Assembly (NCBI GenBank): GCA_000511875.1
Contig: AZIN01000001.1
Span: forward strand, 1,123,332-1,187,331
Source: Gammaproteobacteria bacterium MOLA455
GTDB taxonomy: Bacteria; Pseudomonadota; Gammaproteobacteria; Pseudomonadales; Porticoccaceae
Length of the DNA: 64,000 nucleotides
Reading direction: 5' to 3'
Within the stretch, counting starts at the first letter, position 1, and each line of letters starts with the position of its first letter. Under the pieces are notes generated by a model. That model did no database searches. It had not been told where the DNA came from and saw only the letters and a program-made list of their open reading frames with translations. Below, piece after piece: positions 24,244-32,451 of this stretch. A program made the translations under genes and the position numbers.

Positions 24244-25518
24244 ATGCATCATGCCGTTAGCTCCCAGGATGGGAACCTGTTTATTGAGAGTACGCCGCTC
24301 TCTGCTATTGCCAGCCAGTTCGGCACACCTTGCTACGTCTATAGCAAAGCCGCTCTCAGTAATAATTTTCTCGCCTATCAATCGGCACTGGCCGACAAAG
24401 AGCATCTAATTTGCTACGCGGTAAAGGCCAATTCCAATATTGCCGTGCTGCAAACCCTCGCCGAACTGGGCGCGGGCTTCGATATCGTCTCTATTGGCGA
24501 ACTTGAGCGAGTGCTGCGCGCCGGCGGTGATCCAGCTAAAGTGGTTTTTTCTGGTGTCGCCAAGACTGCCAGTGAGATGCAGCGTGCCCTAGAACTAGGC
24601 ATTCACTGCTTTAATGTCGAATCCGAAGCTGAGCTTGAACTACTCAACCGCACTGCAGCCAGCTGTGGCGCCATTGCGGCAGTGTCTCTGCGGGTAAATC
24701 CAGATGTGGATGCCCAGACCCACCCCTATATATCGACAGGCCTGAAAGAAAATAAGTTTGGTGTAGATATCAATCTTGCCGCTCAGGTCTATCAGCACGC
24801 TGCCCAGATGGCACATATTAAGGTCATCGGCGTAGACTGCCATATAGGCTCACAGTTGGTGGACATAGCGCCCTTTGTGGCTGCACTGGAACGCTTGCTC
24901 GCGCTGGTGGACGAATTGGCAGGGCTGGGTATAACACTGCAACATATTGATATTGGCGGTGGTCTTGGCGTGCGCTATGAAAATGAAGAGCCCCCTTCGC
25001 CCCAGAGCTATATGTCAGCAATTTTGCCCCTCTTGGCGGATCGCAACGAGATCCTAGTGTTAGAACCAGGCCGGTCGATTACAGCCAATGCTGGAGTCAT
25101 GTTGACTCAGGTGCAGTATTTGAAAAGCAACGGTGAGAAGAATTTTGCCATTGTCGACGCAGCCATGAACGATATGATTCGGCCTGCGCTGTATCAGGCG
25201 TGGATGGATATCCAACCAATTTCAGCCGGCAACTCTGGGAGTGCTGTAGCCGAGAGCGCCGTTTACGATGTGGTCGGCCCTGTCTGTGAGACCGGTGATT
25301 TTCTCGCTAAAAACCGATCTCTGGCGATCTGCGCCGGCGATTATCTGTGCCTGATGTCAGCTGGTGCCTACGGTTTCGTAATGAGCTCAAATTACAACAG
25401 TCGCCCGCGGGCGCCAGAGGTCATGGTCGATGGCGACCAGGTACATTTGGTCAGACGACGAGAAACTATCGAAGATCTCCTCAGCGGCGAAAGTTTGCTG
25501 CCCGCGGCAGTGAGATAA
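24244..25518 (+). CDS. lysA: Diaminopimelate decarboxylase
   Basis: LysA decarboxylates meso-diaminopimelate to lysine with PLP. The PLP lysine is in CYAVKANSNIAVL, the glycine-rich phosphate loop is DIGGGLGVRYENEEPP, and the catalytic cysteine is in VGPVCETGDFLAK. SAGAYGFVMSSNYNSRPRA closes the family signature. The length is 424 residues. It is co-transcribed with lptM, dapF (6 nt downstream) and a DUF484 gene, placing the last DAP and lysine steps together. Confidence 0.97.
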   Translation: MHHAVSSQDGNLFIESTPLSAIASQFGTPCYVYSKAALSNNFLAYQSALADKEHLICYAVKANSNIAVLQTLAELGAGFDIVSIGELERVLRAGGDPAKVVFSGVAKTASEMQRALELGIHCFNVESEAELELLNRTAASCGAIAAVSLRVNPDVDAQTHPYISTGLKENKFGVDINLAAQVYQHAAQMAHIKVIGVDCHIGSQLVDIAPFVAALERLLALVDELAGLGITLQHIDIGGGLGVRYENEEPPSPQSYMSAILPLLADRNEILVLEPGRSITANAGVMLTQVQYLKSNGEKNFAIVDAAMNDMIRPALYQAWMDIQPISAGNSGSAVAESAVYDVVGPVCETGDFLAKNRSLAICAGDYLCLMSAGAYGFVMSSNYNSRPRAPEVMVDGDQVHLVRRRETIEDLLSGESLLPAAVR

Positions 25519-25523
25519 CGCTG

Positions 25524-26354
25524 ATGTTAATGAAATTCACCAAAATGCACGGTCTCGGCAACGATTTTGTCGTCATAGATGCTGTCACCCAGAATGTCCG
25601 CATAACTGCCTCTATGGTGCGACGCCTGGCCGATCGCAAGACCGGTATCGGCTGCGATCAAGTATTAATTGTCGAACCGCCCTCTGCTGCGGATATTGAT
25701 TTTGACTACCGTATCTTTAACTGCGACGGCGCGGAAGTTGAGCAATGTGCCAATGGAGCTCGGTGTCTGGCACGCTTTGTCCACGATCGTCAGCTGACCG
25801 GCAAAAAGTCGATTCGGGTGCAGACCTCAAATCGTGTAATGACACTGAATCTGATCAATAAGAACCTGGTTGCCGTGGATATGGGTGCCCCAGAGCTGGA
25901 TCCTCCGGCGATTCCCTTTCAGGCCGACGAACCCGCCCTGCTCTACGATATTGACATTAATGGACAGGTTCAGTCTATTGCTGCGGTCTCTATGGGCAAC
26001 CCCCATGCGGTGCTAACAGTAACTGATGTAGACACAGCACCGGTGGCGGAATTGGGTGCAGCGCTTGAGACCCACGAACGTTTTCCCAATCGTGTAAATG
26101 TTGGCTTTATGCAGATTATCAATCGCACTGAGATTAAGCTTAGAGTGTTCGAACGCGGCGCTGGCGAAACCGAAGCCTGTGGTTCTGGCGCCTGCGCAGC
26201 AGCAGTTGCATCCATTCAGCAAGAGCTAGTCGACTCACCAGTCACAGTGCACCTAACAAGAGGATCTCTGAAAATAGACTGGCAAGGTGCCGGCCATCCA
26301 CTGATAATGAGCGGACCAGCGAAGACAGTTTTTCACGGACGTATAAGAATATGA
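25524..26354 (+). CDS. dapF: Diaminopimelate epimerase
   Basis: DapF interconverts LL- and meso-diaminopimelate, needed for lysine and peptidoglycan. The start MLMKFTKMHGLGNDFVVID at 25524 matches the family; the open frame extends 59 codons into lysA but without similarity. The two catalytic cysteines lie in EQCANGARCLARF and EACGSGACAAAV. The length is 276 residues. It overlaps the next gene by 4 nt. Confidence 0.97.
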   Translation: MLMKFTKMHGLGNDFVVIDAVTQNVRITASMVRRLADRKTGIGCDQVLIVEPPSAADIDFDYRIFNCDGAEVEQCANGARCLARFVHDRQLTGKKSIRVQTSNRVMTLNLINKNLVAVDMGAPELDPPAIPFQADEPALLYDIDINGQVQSIAAVSMGNPHAVLTVTDVDTAPVAELGAALETHERFPNRVNVGFMQIINRTEIKLRVFERGAGETEACGSGACAAAVASIQQELVDSPVTVHLTRGSLKIDWQGAGHPLIMSGPAKTVFHGRIRI

Positions 26355-27037
26355 GTAAAGACGTAGAAACCGAAGCCGACCCAATCGAAAAAGTAGTGCG
26401 CGAATTCCTTCGCAATAATCCGGACTTTTTGGACAAAAATACCGATATTCTCGAAACTATGGTTCTGCCTCACAATAGCGGTAAGGCAGTTTCCTTAGTT
26501 GAGCGTCAGGTTGGTGTAATGCGCAATCGCAACAAAGAGATGCGTTCGCGATTGGATAATATGCTGCAGACCGCCAAGGAAAATGATCTGCTGTTTGAAA
26601 AATCCAAACGTCTGGTACTCAACCTGCTAGAGGCCAAAACCCTGAGTGCGTTGATCGAAGCAGTCTATGACAGTCTCGGTAAAGATTACGGAATCGAATT
26701 TTATAGCCTAACTCTATTCGGCGATGAGAAGAAGCTGCCCCGCACTATGGCACGCATTGCCAGCACAGAAAAAGCCAATGAGCGCGTTGGTACTTTGATC
26801 GGCGCCAATCGTGCGGTCTGCGGCATTCTCCGCGAAGACGAAATGATGTTTTTGTTTGGTGAACGTGGCCGTCAGGTAGGATCAGTGGCCGCGGTACCTT
26901 TGCGTTATGATAGCCTCTACGGCATTTTGGCGGTGGGCAATCGCGACCCCAACTTTTATAAGAGCAGCATGGGTACACTATTTCTCAGCTATATCGCCGA
27001 GGTACTCAATCGCGTGTTACCCAACCATTTAAAATAA
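26351..27037 (+). CDS. DUF484 family protein
   Basis: This 228-residue protein begins with VVREFLRNNPDFLDKN and has the VERQVGVMRNRNKEMRSRL coiled stretch, both typical of DUF484, followed by a GAF-like domain (about 90-220). The function is not known. In many gammaproteobacteria it is followed by xerC; here the operon ends at a terminator and xerC is absent. Its start overlaps dapF by 4 nt. Confidence 0.88.
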   Translation: MSKDVETEADPIEKVVREFLRNNPDFLDKNTDILETMVLPHNSGKAVSLVERQVGVMRNRNKEMRSRLDNMLQTAKENDLLFEKSKRLVLNLLEAKTLSALIEAVYDSLGKDYGIEFYSLTLFGDEKKLPRTMARIASTEKANERVGTLIGANRAVCGILREDEMMFLFGERGRQVGSVAAVPLRYDSLYGILAVGNRDPNFYKSSMGTLFLSYIAEVLNRVLPNHLK

Positions 27038-27040
27038 CTT

Positions 27041-27071
27041 TTTAGTCGGGCTCTTTAGTCGGGCTCTTTAG
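27041..27071. repeat. 13-bp tandem repeat after the DUF484 gene
   Basis: TTTAGTCGGGCTC is present twice (27041-27053 and 27054-27066), followed by a partial third copy TTTAG. It lies just before the terminator hairpin. Confidence 0.9.
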
Positions 27072-27096
27072 ACCAGCTATCTAGAACCGCTACTTT

Positions 27097-27133
27097 AAGC
27101 CTAAAAGCCGAATCAGCTTTTAGGCTTTTTCTT
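27097..27133 (+). terminator. Rho-independent terminator of the lptM-lysA-dapF-DUF484 operon
   Basis: A 12-bp perfect stem (AAGCCTAAAAGC / GCTTTTAGGCTT) with a 7-nt loop is followed on the plus strand by TTTCTT. The minus strand lacks a T-run. It overlaps the last codons of rnr, whose stop codon (27113-27115) is at the loop. Confidence 0.85.
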
Positions 27134-29566
27134 GGCCGCGGTACCCGCTTTAGGCGCATTGCGACGGCGCTTCGAGCCAGGTGCTGAACCTTTGCCACCA
27201 GATCGAGCACCAGCCCCACGTTTCTTTTTTCCTTTGGAGCCGGTTTTGGAATCTTGCTCACGTACCTTGCCTGCAGCTTTTCCGGCAAATTTTCCAGCTG
27301 GCCGCCTAGCCCCTGGATGGTTGGCGGAATTCTCCTCCCCTGCCAATTCGAAATCAATTTTCCGCTCATCGAGATTGACCCGAACCACCTTCACTCTGAG
27401 TTTGTCACCGAGCCGGAATACACGACCGGTGCGCTCGCCAACCATACGATGCTGAGCAGCTTCATGGTTGTAATAATCTTTCGGCAGACCGGTGACATGA
27501 ATCAGCCCCTCGACATAGAGCTCGTCGAGCATAACAAACAGACCAAACCCGGTCACAGCAGTGACTACACCAGAGTATTCTTGACCGACTCGATCAACTA
27601 AATACTCACACTTTAGCCAGTTGACCACATCGCGAGTCGCTTCATCAGCGCGGCGCTCAGTGACTGAGAGATGTGCTCCAGTTTCATCGAGACGAGGCAG
27701 CTCGTAGGGATAAATATCAGTTTTGGCAATCTCTCTAGCACCATCAACCCGCACTACACCAGAGACTTTTTTACTGCTCCGAATCAGACTGCGAAGAGCG
27801 CGATGAACCAACAGATCGGCATAGCGGCGAATCGGCGAGGTGAAGTGGGTGTAACCCTCAAAGGCGAGCCCAAAATGGCCAAGATTCTCAGCCTGATAAA
27901 CTGCCTGACTCATGGATCGCAGCAGCACTGATTGAATAACCGAAGCATCATCACGATTTTTGGCCGACCTCAAAACGCGCTGATAGTCCTCTGGCTGTGG
28001 GTCGTCGCCGCCACCCAAGCCCATTCCAAGTTCACCGAGAAAGTCGCGTACTGAGGAGAGACGGTCTTCGCTAGGCCCTTCGTGAACCCGATAGAGTGCC
28101 GGTAGCTTAGATTTTTCAAGAAATTGCGCAGTGCAGACGTTGGCGGCCAACATGCACTCTTCAATCAAGCGGTGTGCCTCGGTGCGTTTAACTGGAATAA
28201 TTTGACTTATCTTGCGCTGACTATCAAACAGGATGCGAGTTTCCTGAGTATCGAAGTCAATGGCACCGCGCTCACTGCGACGTTTGTGCAGCACGCGATA
28301 GAGGTCATGCAGCGAATCGATCTGCGGCAGAATGCTGGCAAATCGATCGCGGATATTAACGTCTTCGGCGGAGCCCCGCTCTTCAATAATCTGAGCCACC
28401 TGAGTGTAGGTCATGCGCGCATGAGAATACATCACCGCTTCGTAAAACTGGTATTTGGTAACGTCCCCTTCACGACTGATCTGCATCTCGCAGACCATGC
28501 ACAGACGATCTTCATGGGGGTTCAGTGAACAGAGACCGTTGGACAGTTTCTCCGGCAACATGGGCACAACATGGTTGGGGAAATAGACCGAGTTACCCCG
28601 TTCAAATGCTTGAATATCTAAAGCACTACCAGGTTTTACATAATGTGATACATCGGCGATGGCAACAATTAATTTCCAGCCACCCCGCACCTTGGGCTGG
28701 CAGTAAACCGCATCATCAAAATCCCGAGCATCTTCGCCATCAATAGTAACCAGTGGCAGCGCGCGCAGATCAACACGAAATTCTTTATCTGTAACATGGT
28801 CCGGTATGGCATCGGTTTCTGCTTGAACTGCATCATTCCACTGATGAGGAATGCCATAGTTGCGAATTGAGACCTCAATCTCTAGGCCGGGATCTAAGTG
28901 GTCGCCCAATACTTCAGCGATGTGGCCACTGGGGGGACTGTTGCGCGACGGGGCATCAGTGATGCCAACCAATACGATCTGACCCGGCGCAGCGCCATTA
29001 AGCCGGTCGGCGGCAATCAGTATGTCCTGACTGATGCGCGGATTATCGGGACGTACAAAGTGAATACCGCTCTCACAGAAGTAACGTCCGACCAACTCTG
29101 TGGTCTTGCGCTCCACGACATCCACCAACGTGCCCTCAGGACGTCCGCGGCGATCGCGGCCGGCAATTCTTACCAAAACAATATCGCCGTCAAAGACGCG
29201 ACGCATCTGGCGGCTAGAGAGATAGATGTCTTGCTCACTCGCTTCCAGTGGTGAGACAAAACCATAGCCTTCTGGATGACCTATAACGCGGCCTTTGACC
29301 AAATTTAACTTATCCAAAGTACCGTAGCCATCAGCTCGATTGCGAGCAATCTGACCATCTCGCTCCATAGCCCGAAGACGCCGACGCATAGCTTCAATCT
29401 GCTCGTCATCAACCAACTGCAAACCCACACAGACTTCCTCGTGAGTCAATGGCCCAACACTTTCCCGAAGATAGTCGAGAACAAACTCTCGGCTCGGCAC
29501 AGGCCTTTGGTACTTGGATGCTTCACGACTAGCATAGGGATCGGTCGGTTTTTCTTTTCGAGACAT
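27113..29566 (-). CDS. rnr: Ribonuclease R
   Basis: This is a 3'-5' exoribonuclease that degrades structured RNA, including rRNA and tmRNA-tagged messages. The order is: winged-helix start (SREFVLDYLRESVGPLTHEEV), two cold-shock OB domains, the RNB catalytic domain with the aspartate cluster DGEDARDFDDAVYC and the HFTSPIRRYADLLVHRAL block, an S1 domain (EYSGVVTAVTGFGLFVML), then a very basic Lys/Arg/Gly/Ala-rich tail of about 70 residues. The length is 817. It is convergent with the DUF484 gene. Upstream, 75 nt separate its start from the terminator of the Csr-like RNA. Confidence 0.96.
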   Translation of the reverse strand: MSRKEKPTDPYASREASKYQRPVPSREFVLDYLRESVGPLTHEEVCVGLQLVDDEQIEAMRRRLRAMERDGQIARNRADGYGTLDKLNLVKGRVIGHPEGYGFVSPLEASEQDIYLSSRQMRRVFDGDIVLVRIAGRDRRGRPEGTLVDVVERKTTELVGRYFCESGIHFVRPDNPRISQDILIAADRLNGAAPGQIVLVGITDAPSRNSPPSGHIAEVLGDHLDPGLEIEVSIRNYGIPHQWNDAVQAETDAIPDHVTDKEFRVDLRALPLVTIDGEDARDFDDAVYCQPKVRGGWKLIVAIADVSHYVKPGSALDIQAFERGNSVYFPNHVVPMLPEKLSNGLCSLNPHEDRLCMVCEMQISREGDVTKYQFYEAVMYSHARMTYTQVAQIIEERGSAEDVNIRDRFASILPQIDSLHDLYRVLHKRRSERGAIDFDTQETRILFDSQRKISQIIPVKRTEAHRLIEECMLAANVCTAQFLEKSKLPALYRVHEGPSEDRLSSVRDFLGELGMGLGGGDDPQPEDYQRVLRSAKNRDDASVIQSVLLRSMSQAVYQAENLGHFGLAFEGYTHFTSPIRRYADLLVHRALRSLIRSSKKVSGVVRVDGAREIAKTDIYPYELPRLDETGAHLSVTERRADEATRDVVNWLKCEYLVDRVGQEYSGVVTAVTGFGLFVMLDELYVEGLIHVTGLPKDYYNHEAAQHRMVGERTGRVFRLGDKLRVKVVRVNLDERKIDFELAGEENSANHPGARRPAGKFAGKAAGKVREQDSKTGSKGKKKRGAGARSGGKGSAPGSKRRRNAPKAGTAAKKKPKS

Positions 29567-29641
29567 AGAGATTTTGCTATCAAGTTAATAAGTGGCCAGT
29601 CTATGTCTTATAGGCTATGGAGTAAAAGAAATTCGACGACG

Positions 29642-29680
29642 AAAAAAACCCAGACTTGGCAAGTGCCACGTCTGGGTTTT
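29642..29680 (-). terminator. Strong rho-independent terminator, minus strand
   Basis: On the minus strand an 11-bp stem with AAAACCCAGAC and GTCTGGGTTTT arms (29645-29655 with 29670-29680) extends through a one-base mismatch into TGGCA/TGCCA and ends in TTTTTTT (complement of 29642-29648). It lies downstream of no protein gene on that strand and so marks the 3' end of the untranslated RNA described next. Confidence 0.9.
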
Positions 29681-29717
29681 AAGGGAGGTACCAATGATGT
29701 TAACAGATACTTACTTT

Positions 29718-30037
29718 CACCATCCTTGATGCAGAACGTCCATGTTCCGATGCATCCATCAATATCGGCGGTGCCAAAACGGCTAGTGCTAATTTGACCT
29801 GTTTCCCTAACCAGCCAACTCCCTGTCAGCTGTGCCTCAAGCGTCCTGCTTATCAGCGCCGTCTGTATAATAAATATTGACTCGCACCATCCTTGGTGCA
29901 CGACCTCCTAGTCGCCATGTACTTACACAAAATCGGTAGTGACAAAACGGCTATTGCTAATTTGGCCTGTTTCCTTTCTAGCCAACTCCCTGTCAGCTAT
30001 GCCTCAAGCATCCTGCTTATTAGCGCCGTCTGTATAA
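29718..30037 (-). repeat. Direct duplication of a module of about 166 nt within the RNA gene
   Basis: Module 1 (29718-29870) and module 2 (29884-30037) align over their whole length with 166-167 nt period. The blocks AGCCAACTCCCTGTCAGCT and GCGCCGTCTGTATAA (plus strand) are identical; the middle has diverged. A single-base indel (CCCTAACC versus CCTTTCT) shifts any reading frame. Each module begins on the minus strand with TTATACAG, a possible -10 element, so they may also be two tandem RNAs. Confidence 0.9.
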
Positions 30038-30207
30038 AAAGCAGTGTAGGACTGTAATCTATTCACCACTACCATCCCTTTGTACGCATCATGCTAGGGA
30101 GCCAATACAGGGTTCTATAATAGGCCTGAGTTTTATAAAAGAAAATCACACTGACGAACTAATACTAAAGGATTAGTTTTGGCCCTGAAGGATTAGACGG
30201 CGATAGT

Positions 30208-32451
30208 CTAAGAGGCGAGAAAATCATTAATATGCTGACGTATTTGCTTGACCCGCAAAAGGTTTTTCTCGGCATTGAGAGAACTATAGTCTGCCCTAAA
30301 GGCCAGCACCATCTCCCGCAGTTCGGTCATACCGTATAGGCCGGAGAGACCCATCAGGTCATGAACTATTTCACGCAAGCTACCATTTTCATTATTTCGC
30401 AACTGCTCGTCGAGCTTGTCGAGACTTTGGTAGAGCGCCTGTTTGAGCTCCTCTACTGGAACCACTGTAGACAGCAGCCCCGCTCCTTTGGGCACTGCGC
30501 TATCTTTAGAATTGGTGATAACCTGATTCAGGCTATTGATCAATTCGCTCTCATTGACCGGTTTCAGTAGCAGCATTGCCGCGCCAGCCTTAATGATGCG
30601 CTCTTGCTCCACCATTGTGACATCTGCAGTCAACGCTATAATCGGCGGACTCTCACCAGACTGCTGAATAATCGTTTCACTGGCGATGACACCATCCACA
30701 ATTGGCATATGGATATCCATTAGAATTGCATCCACATGTAACTCACTGGCGATCTCAATCGCCTCTTGACCATTGTTAGCAGTCAAGCAGCTAGCGCCAT
30801 AGCCTTTGAGTAATCCAACGATCAGCTTCTGATTAAACGCATTGTCCTCAGCAACCAAAATGGTCATTCCGGCCAACACATTTTCAGCAGGGACAATGTC
30901 TCGGGATGCGCCAATCAGGGCCTCGGCGTTTGGCGCGGTGCTTAGAGATAGCTGGCAGGTAAATGAAAAAGTCGAGCCTTGACCGACTTTGCTGCGAACC
31001 TGTATCCGCCCACCCATAACCTGAACGAGGTTTTTGCAAATCGAGAGGCCGAGCCCAGCGCCGCCAAAGCGTCGATTTATTGAAGTATCCTCCTGAGAAA
31101 ATGGATCGAATAGTGTTGGGATCTTAGCCTCCTCAATTCCCTTACCTGTGTCGGCAACTGAGCAGTATAAGGTCACCTTGCCGTCACGGTTACTGAGGCA
31201 GCGAATAGCGACATTTATAGAGCCTGCGTCAGTAAATTTTATGGCATTGCTTAACAGATTACTGATTACCTGAGTAAACCTAACAGGATCACCCACCAGT
31301 GCCTGAGGGACCGTCTTATCAATGGTGTAACTCAGAGTCAGCCCCTTTTCTTCTGCTCGCTGGCGCTGAATTGACATCAGGTCGGTGATCCAAGATTCGA
31401 TATAGAAGGACACTTTTTCCAGGGCAAAGCCGCCAGCACGCGCTTTCGAAAACTCGAGAATATCGTCAATCATTGTCAGCAGCATGTTCGATGACATATT
31501 AATAATGCGCAGATTCTCATCGCGTTTCTGCGCATCGGTCTCGATCGAGAGCAACTTAGAAAAGCCAATTACAGCGGTCAATGGAGTTCGCAGTTCATGG
31601 CTCATTCTGGCGAGAAACTGATCCTGAGCCTCCATTGCCTCTTCCAGTTCAATCAATGTTATCTGCAGCTGTGCCGTTGCGCGAGCCACCTCACTTTGCA
31701 TGCGTACATTAGACTGCCTGACAGTGGTCGCCAACTGATTGATACCTGAGGCCAGTTTGCGCACTTCCACAGGCCCAGCCTCCACCGCTAGGTTATTGAG
31801 ACTCCCCGCCTCCATGGACTCAACAACGCCGGTTAGCAATTCCACCGGATGAGAAATGCTTCGCCCGATTCGCATGGATAACCAAGCAGCCATGAGCAAA
31901 CCTAGAGTGGAGACCAGCACAATGGCAAAGATACCTTCGCGATACTGTTCTTCGAGTATTTCATCGGTCAGTGAAACAACCACCCAGCCTAAAACATCGG
32001 GAGCCGGTTGCTGACCCTCGTCGTAATCTTCAAGGGCTGGTGGCGTCAATATCACGCGCGAGTAAAAATACCAGTTGTGATCTCTGTAGACCGGCTTAGC
32101 AAATTCATATTTCTGGGGGCTAACGATCATATCTGGATCCAGTTCGCCTATAGAGACACTGGTATTTTGACTAGCGTTGAAGAACAACAGACCATTCACC
32201 GCCGGAATATCGAGCACCGACTCACCCAGATCCCTTAGCATTTTCCGGTTGTTGGAATACACCGCGAATTCCGCATTAGATGAAATCTGCTGCGCTGCTA
32301 TAGAACCTGTGTTGTGAAGATTAGCCAATAACACGGCGCGCTGACTGGAGATCATATAGCTCGCCAACACTATGCAAAGCAATGTCAGGGGCAACAGCGA
32401 TGTGATTAATAGCCGCGAATGGATACTTGAAAACTGTTGTTTAGCTGCCAT
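30208..32451 (-). CDS. Hybrid sensor histidine kinase of BarA/GacS architecture
   Basis: Domains in order over 747 residues: membrane segment 15-33, periplasmic sensor (about 34-172), membrane segment 174-193, HAMP (195-245), HisKA with phosphoacceptor H285 in MSHELRTPLTAVIGF, HATPase with GGAGLGLSICKNLVQVMGG, a receiver with the phosphorylated Asp in AILMDIHMP, and a C-terminal HPt domain with VHDLMGLSGLYG. This order, and the LGWVV...EEQYREGIF segment before TM2, resembles BarA/GacS, the kinase that drives csrB/rsmY-Z transcription in gammaproteobacteria. It is not proven to be that ortholog: its cognate regulator and binding-protein neighbours argue for a local system. It starts directly after the stop of the binding-protein gene. 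Confidence 0.88.
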   Translation of the reverse strand: MAAKQQFSSIHSRLLITSLLPLTLLCIVLASYMISSQRAVLLANLHNTGSIAAQQISSNAEFAVYSNNRKMLRDLGESVLDIPAVNGLLFFNASQNTSVSIGELDPDMIVSPQKYEFAKPVYRDHNWYFYSRVILTPPALEDYDEGQQPAPDVLGWVVVSLTDEILEEQYREGIFAIVLVSTLGLLMAAWLSMRIGRSISHPVELLTGVVESMEAGSLNNLAVEAGPVEVRKLASGINQLATTVRQSNVRMQSEVARATAQLQITLIELEEAMEAQDQFLARMSHELRTPLTAVIGFSKLLSIETDAQKRDENLRIINMSSNMLLTMIDDILEFSKARAGGFALEKVSFYIESWITDLMSIQRQRAEEKGLTLSYTIDKTVPQALVGDPVRFTQVISNLLSNAIKFTDAGSINVAIRCLSNRDGKVTLYCSVADTGKGIEEAKIPTLFDPFSQEDTSINRRFGGAGLGLSICKNLVQVMGGRIQVRSKVGQGSTFSFTCQLSLSTAPNAEALIGASRDIVPAENVLAGMTILVAEDNAFNQKLIVGLLKGYGASCLTANNGQEAIEIASELHVDAILMDIHMPIVDGVIASETIIQQSGESPPIIALTADVTMVEQERIIKAGAAMLLLKPVNESELINSLNQVITNSKDSAVPKGAGLLSTVVPVEELKQALYQSLDKLDEQLRNNENGSLREIVHDLMGLSGLYGMTELREMVLAFRADYSSLNAEKNLLRVKQIRQHINDFLAS

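Larger units (their letters stand above)
29642..30085 (-). ncRNA. Candidate Csr/Rsm-type small RNA (CsrA-sequestering), tandem-module
   Basis: Read on the minus strand, this stretch has 13 GGA triplets from 30085 to 29681 against two on the other strand. Most sit in the loops of short hairpins: AAGC-AGGAT-GCTT (30006-30018), a 7-bp stem with loop AGGGA (29980-29998), CGAC-TAGGAG-GTCG (29901-29914), GCACC-AAGGAT-GGTGC (29884-29899), AAGC-AGGAC-GCTT (29839-29851), a 7-bp stem with loop AGGGA (29813-29831), GAAC-ATGGAC-GTTC (29734-29747) and CATC-AAGGAT-GGTG (29718-29731), plus weaker ones at 29799-29814, 29964-29983 and 30070-30084. GGA in a hexa- or pentaloop is the known CsrA/RsmA target. Stem changes between the two modules are compensatory. 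A terminator ends it. The 5' end is not fixed: near 30115 (TATTAT box) or near 30030 (TTATAC box). No protein frame is conserved between the modules. Confidence 0.65.

Noticed and set aside
25347-25523. Upstream extension of DapF into lysA
   Set aside because: The frame is open but has no family similarity, and the standard start MLMKFTKMHGLGND lies at 25524.
29608-29901. Open frame of 97 codons on the minus strand across the terminator and one repeat module
   Set aside because: The second module has stops and a frame shift at the same places, so the frame is not conserved; it also runs through a strong terminator. It is a by-product of the RNA gene.
29642-30085. The duplicated region as a c-di-GMP-I riboswitch or a tRNA
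   Set aside because: The GCAAA and tetraloop-receptor features of the c-di-GMP-I aptamer were not found, there is no protein gene directly downstream on the strand, and no tRNA cloverleaf or CCA end could be folded.
30157-30178. Stem AACTAAT/ATTAGTT downstream of the hybrid kinase as its terminator
   Set aside because: The T-run follows the stem only on the plus strand, which carries no gene there. For the minus-strand kinase it lacks a U-tract.
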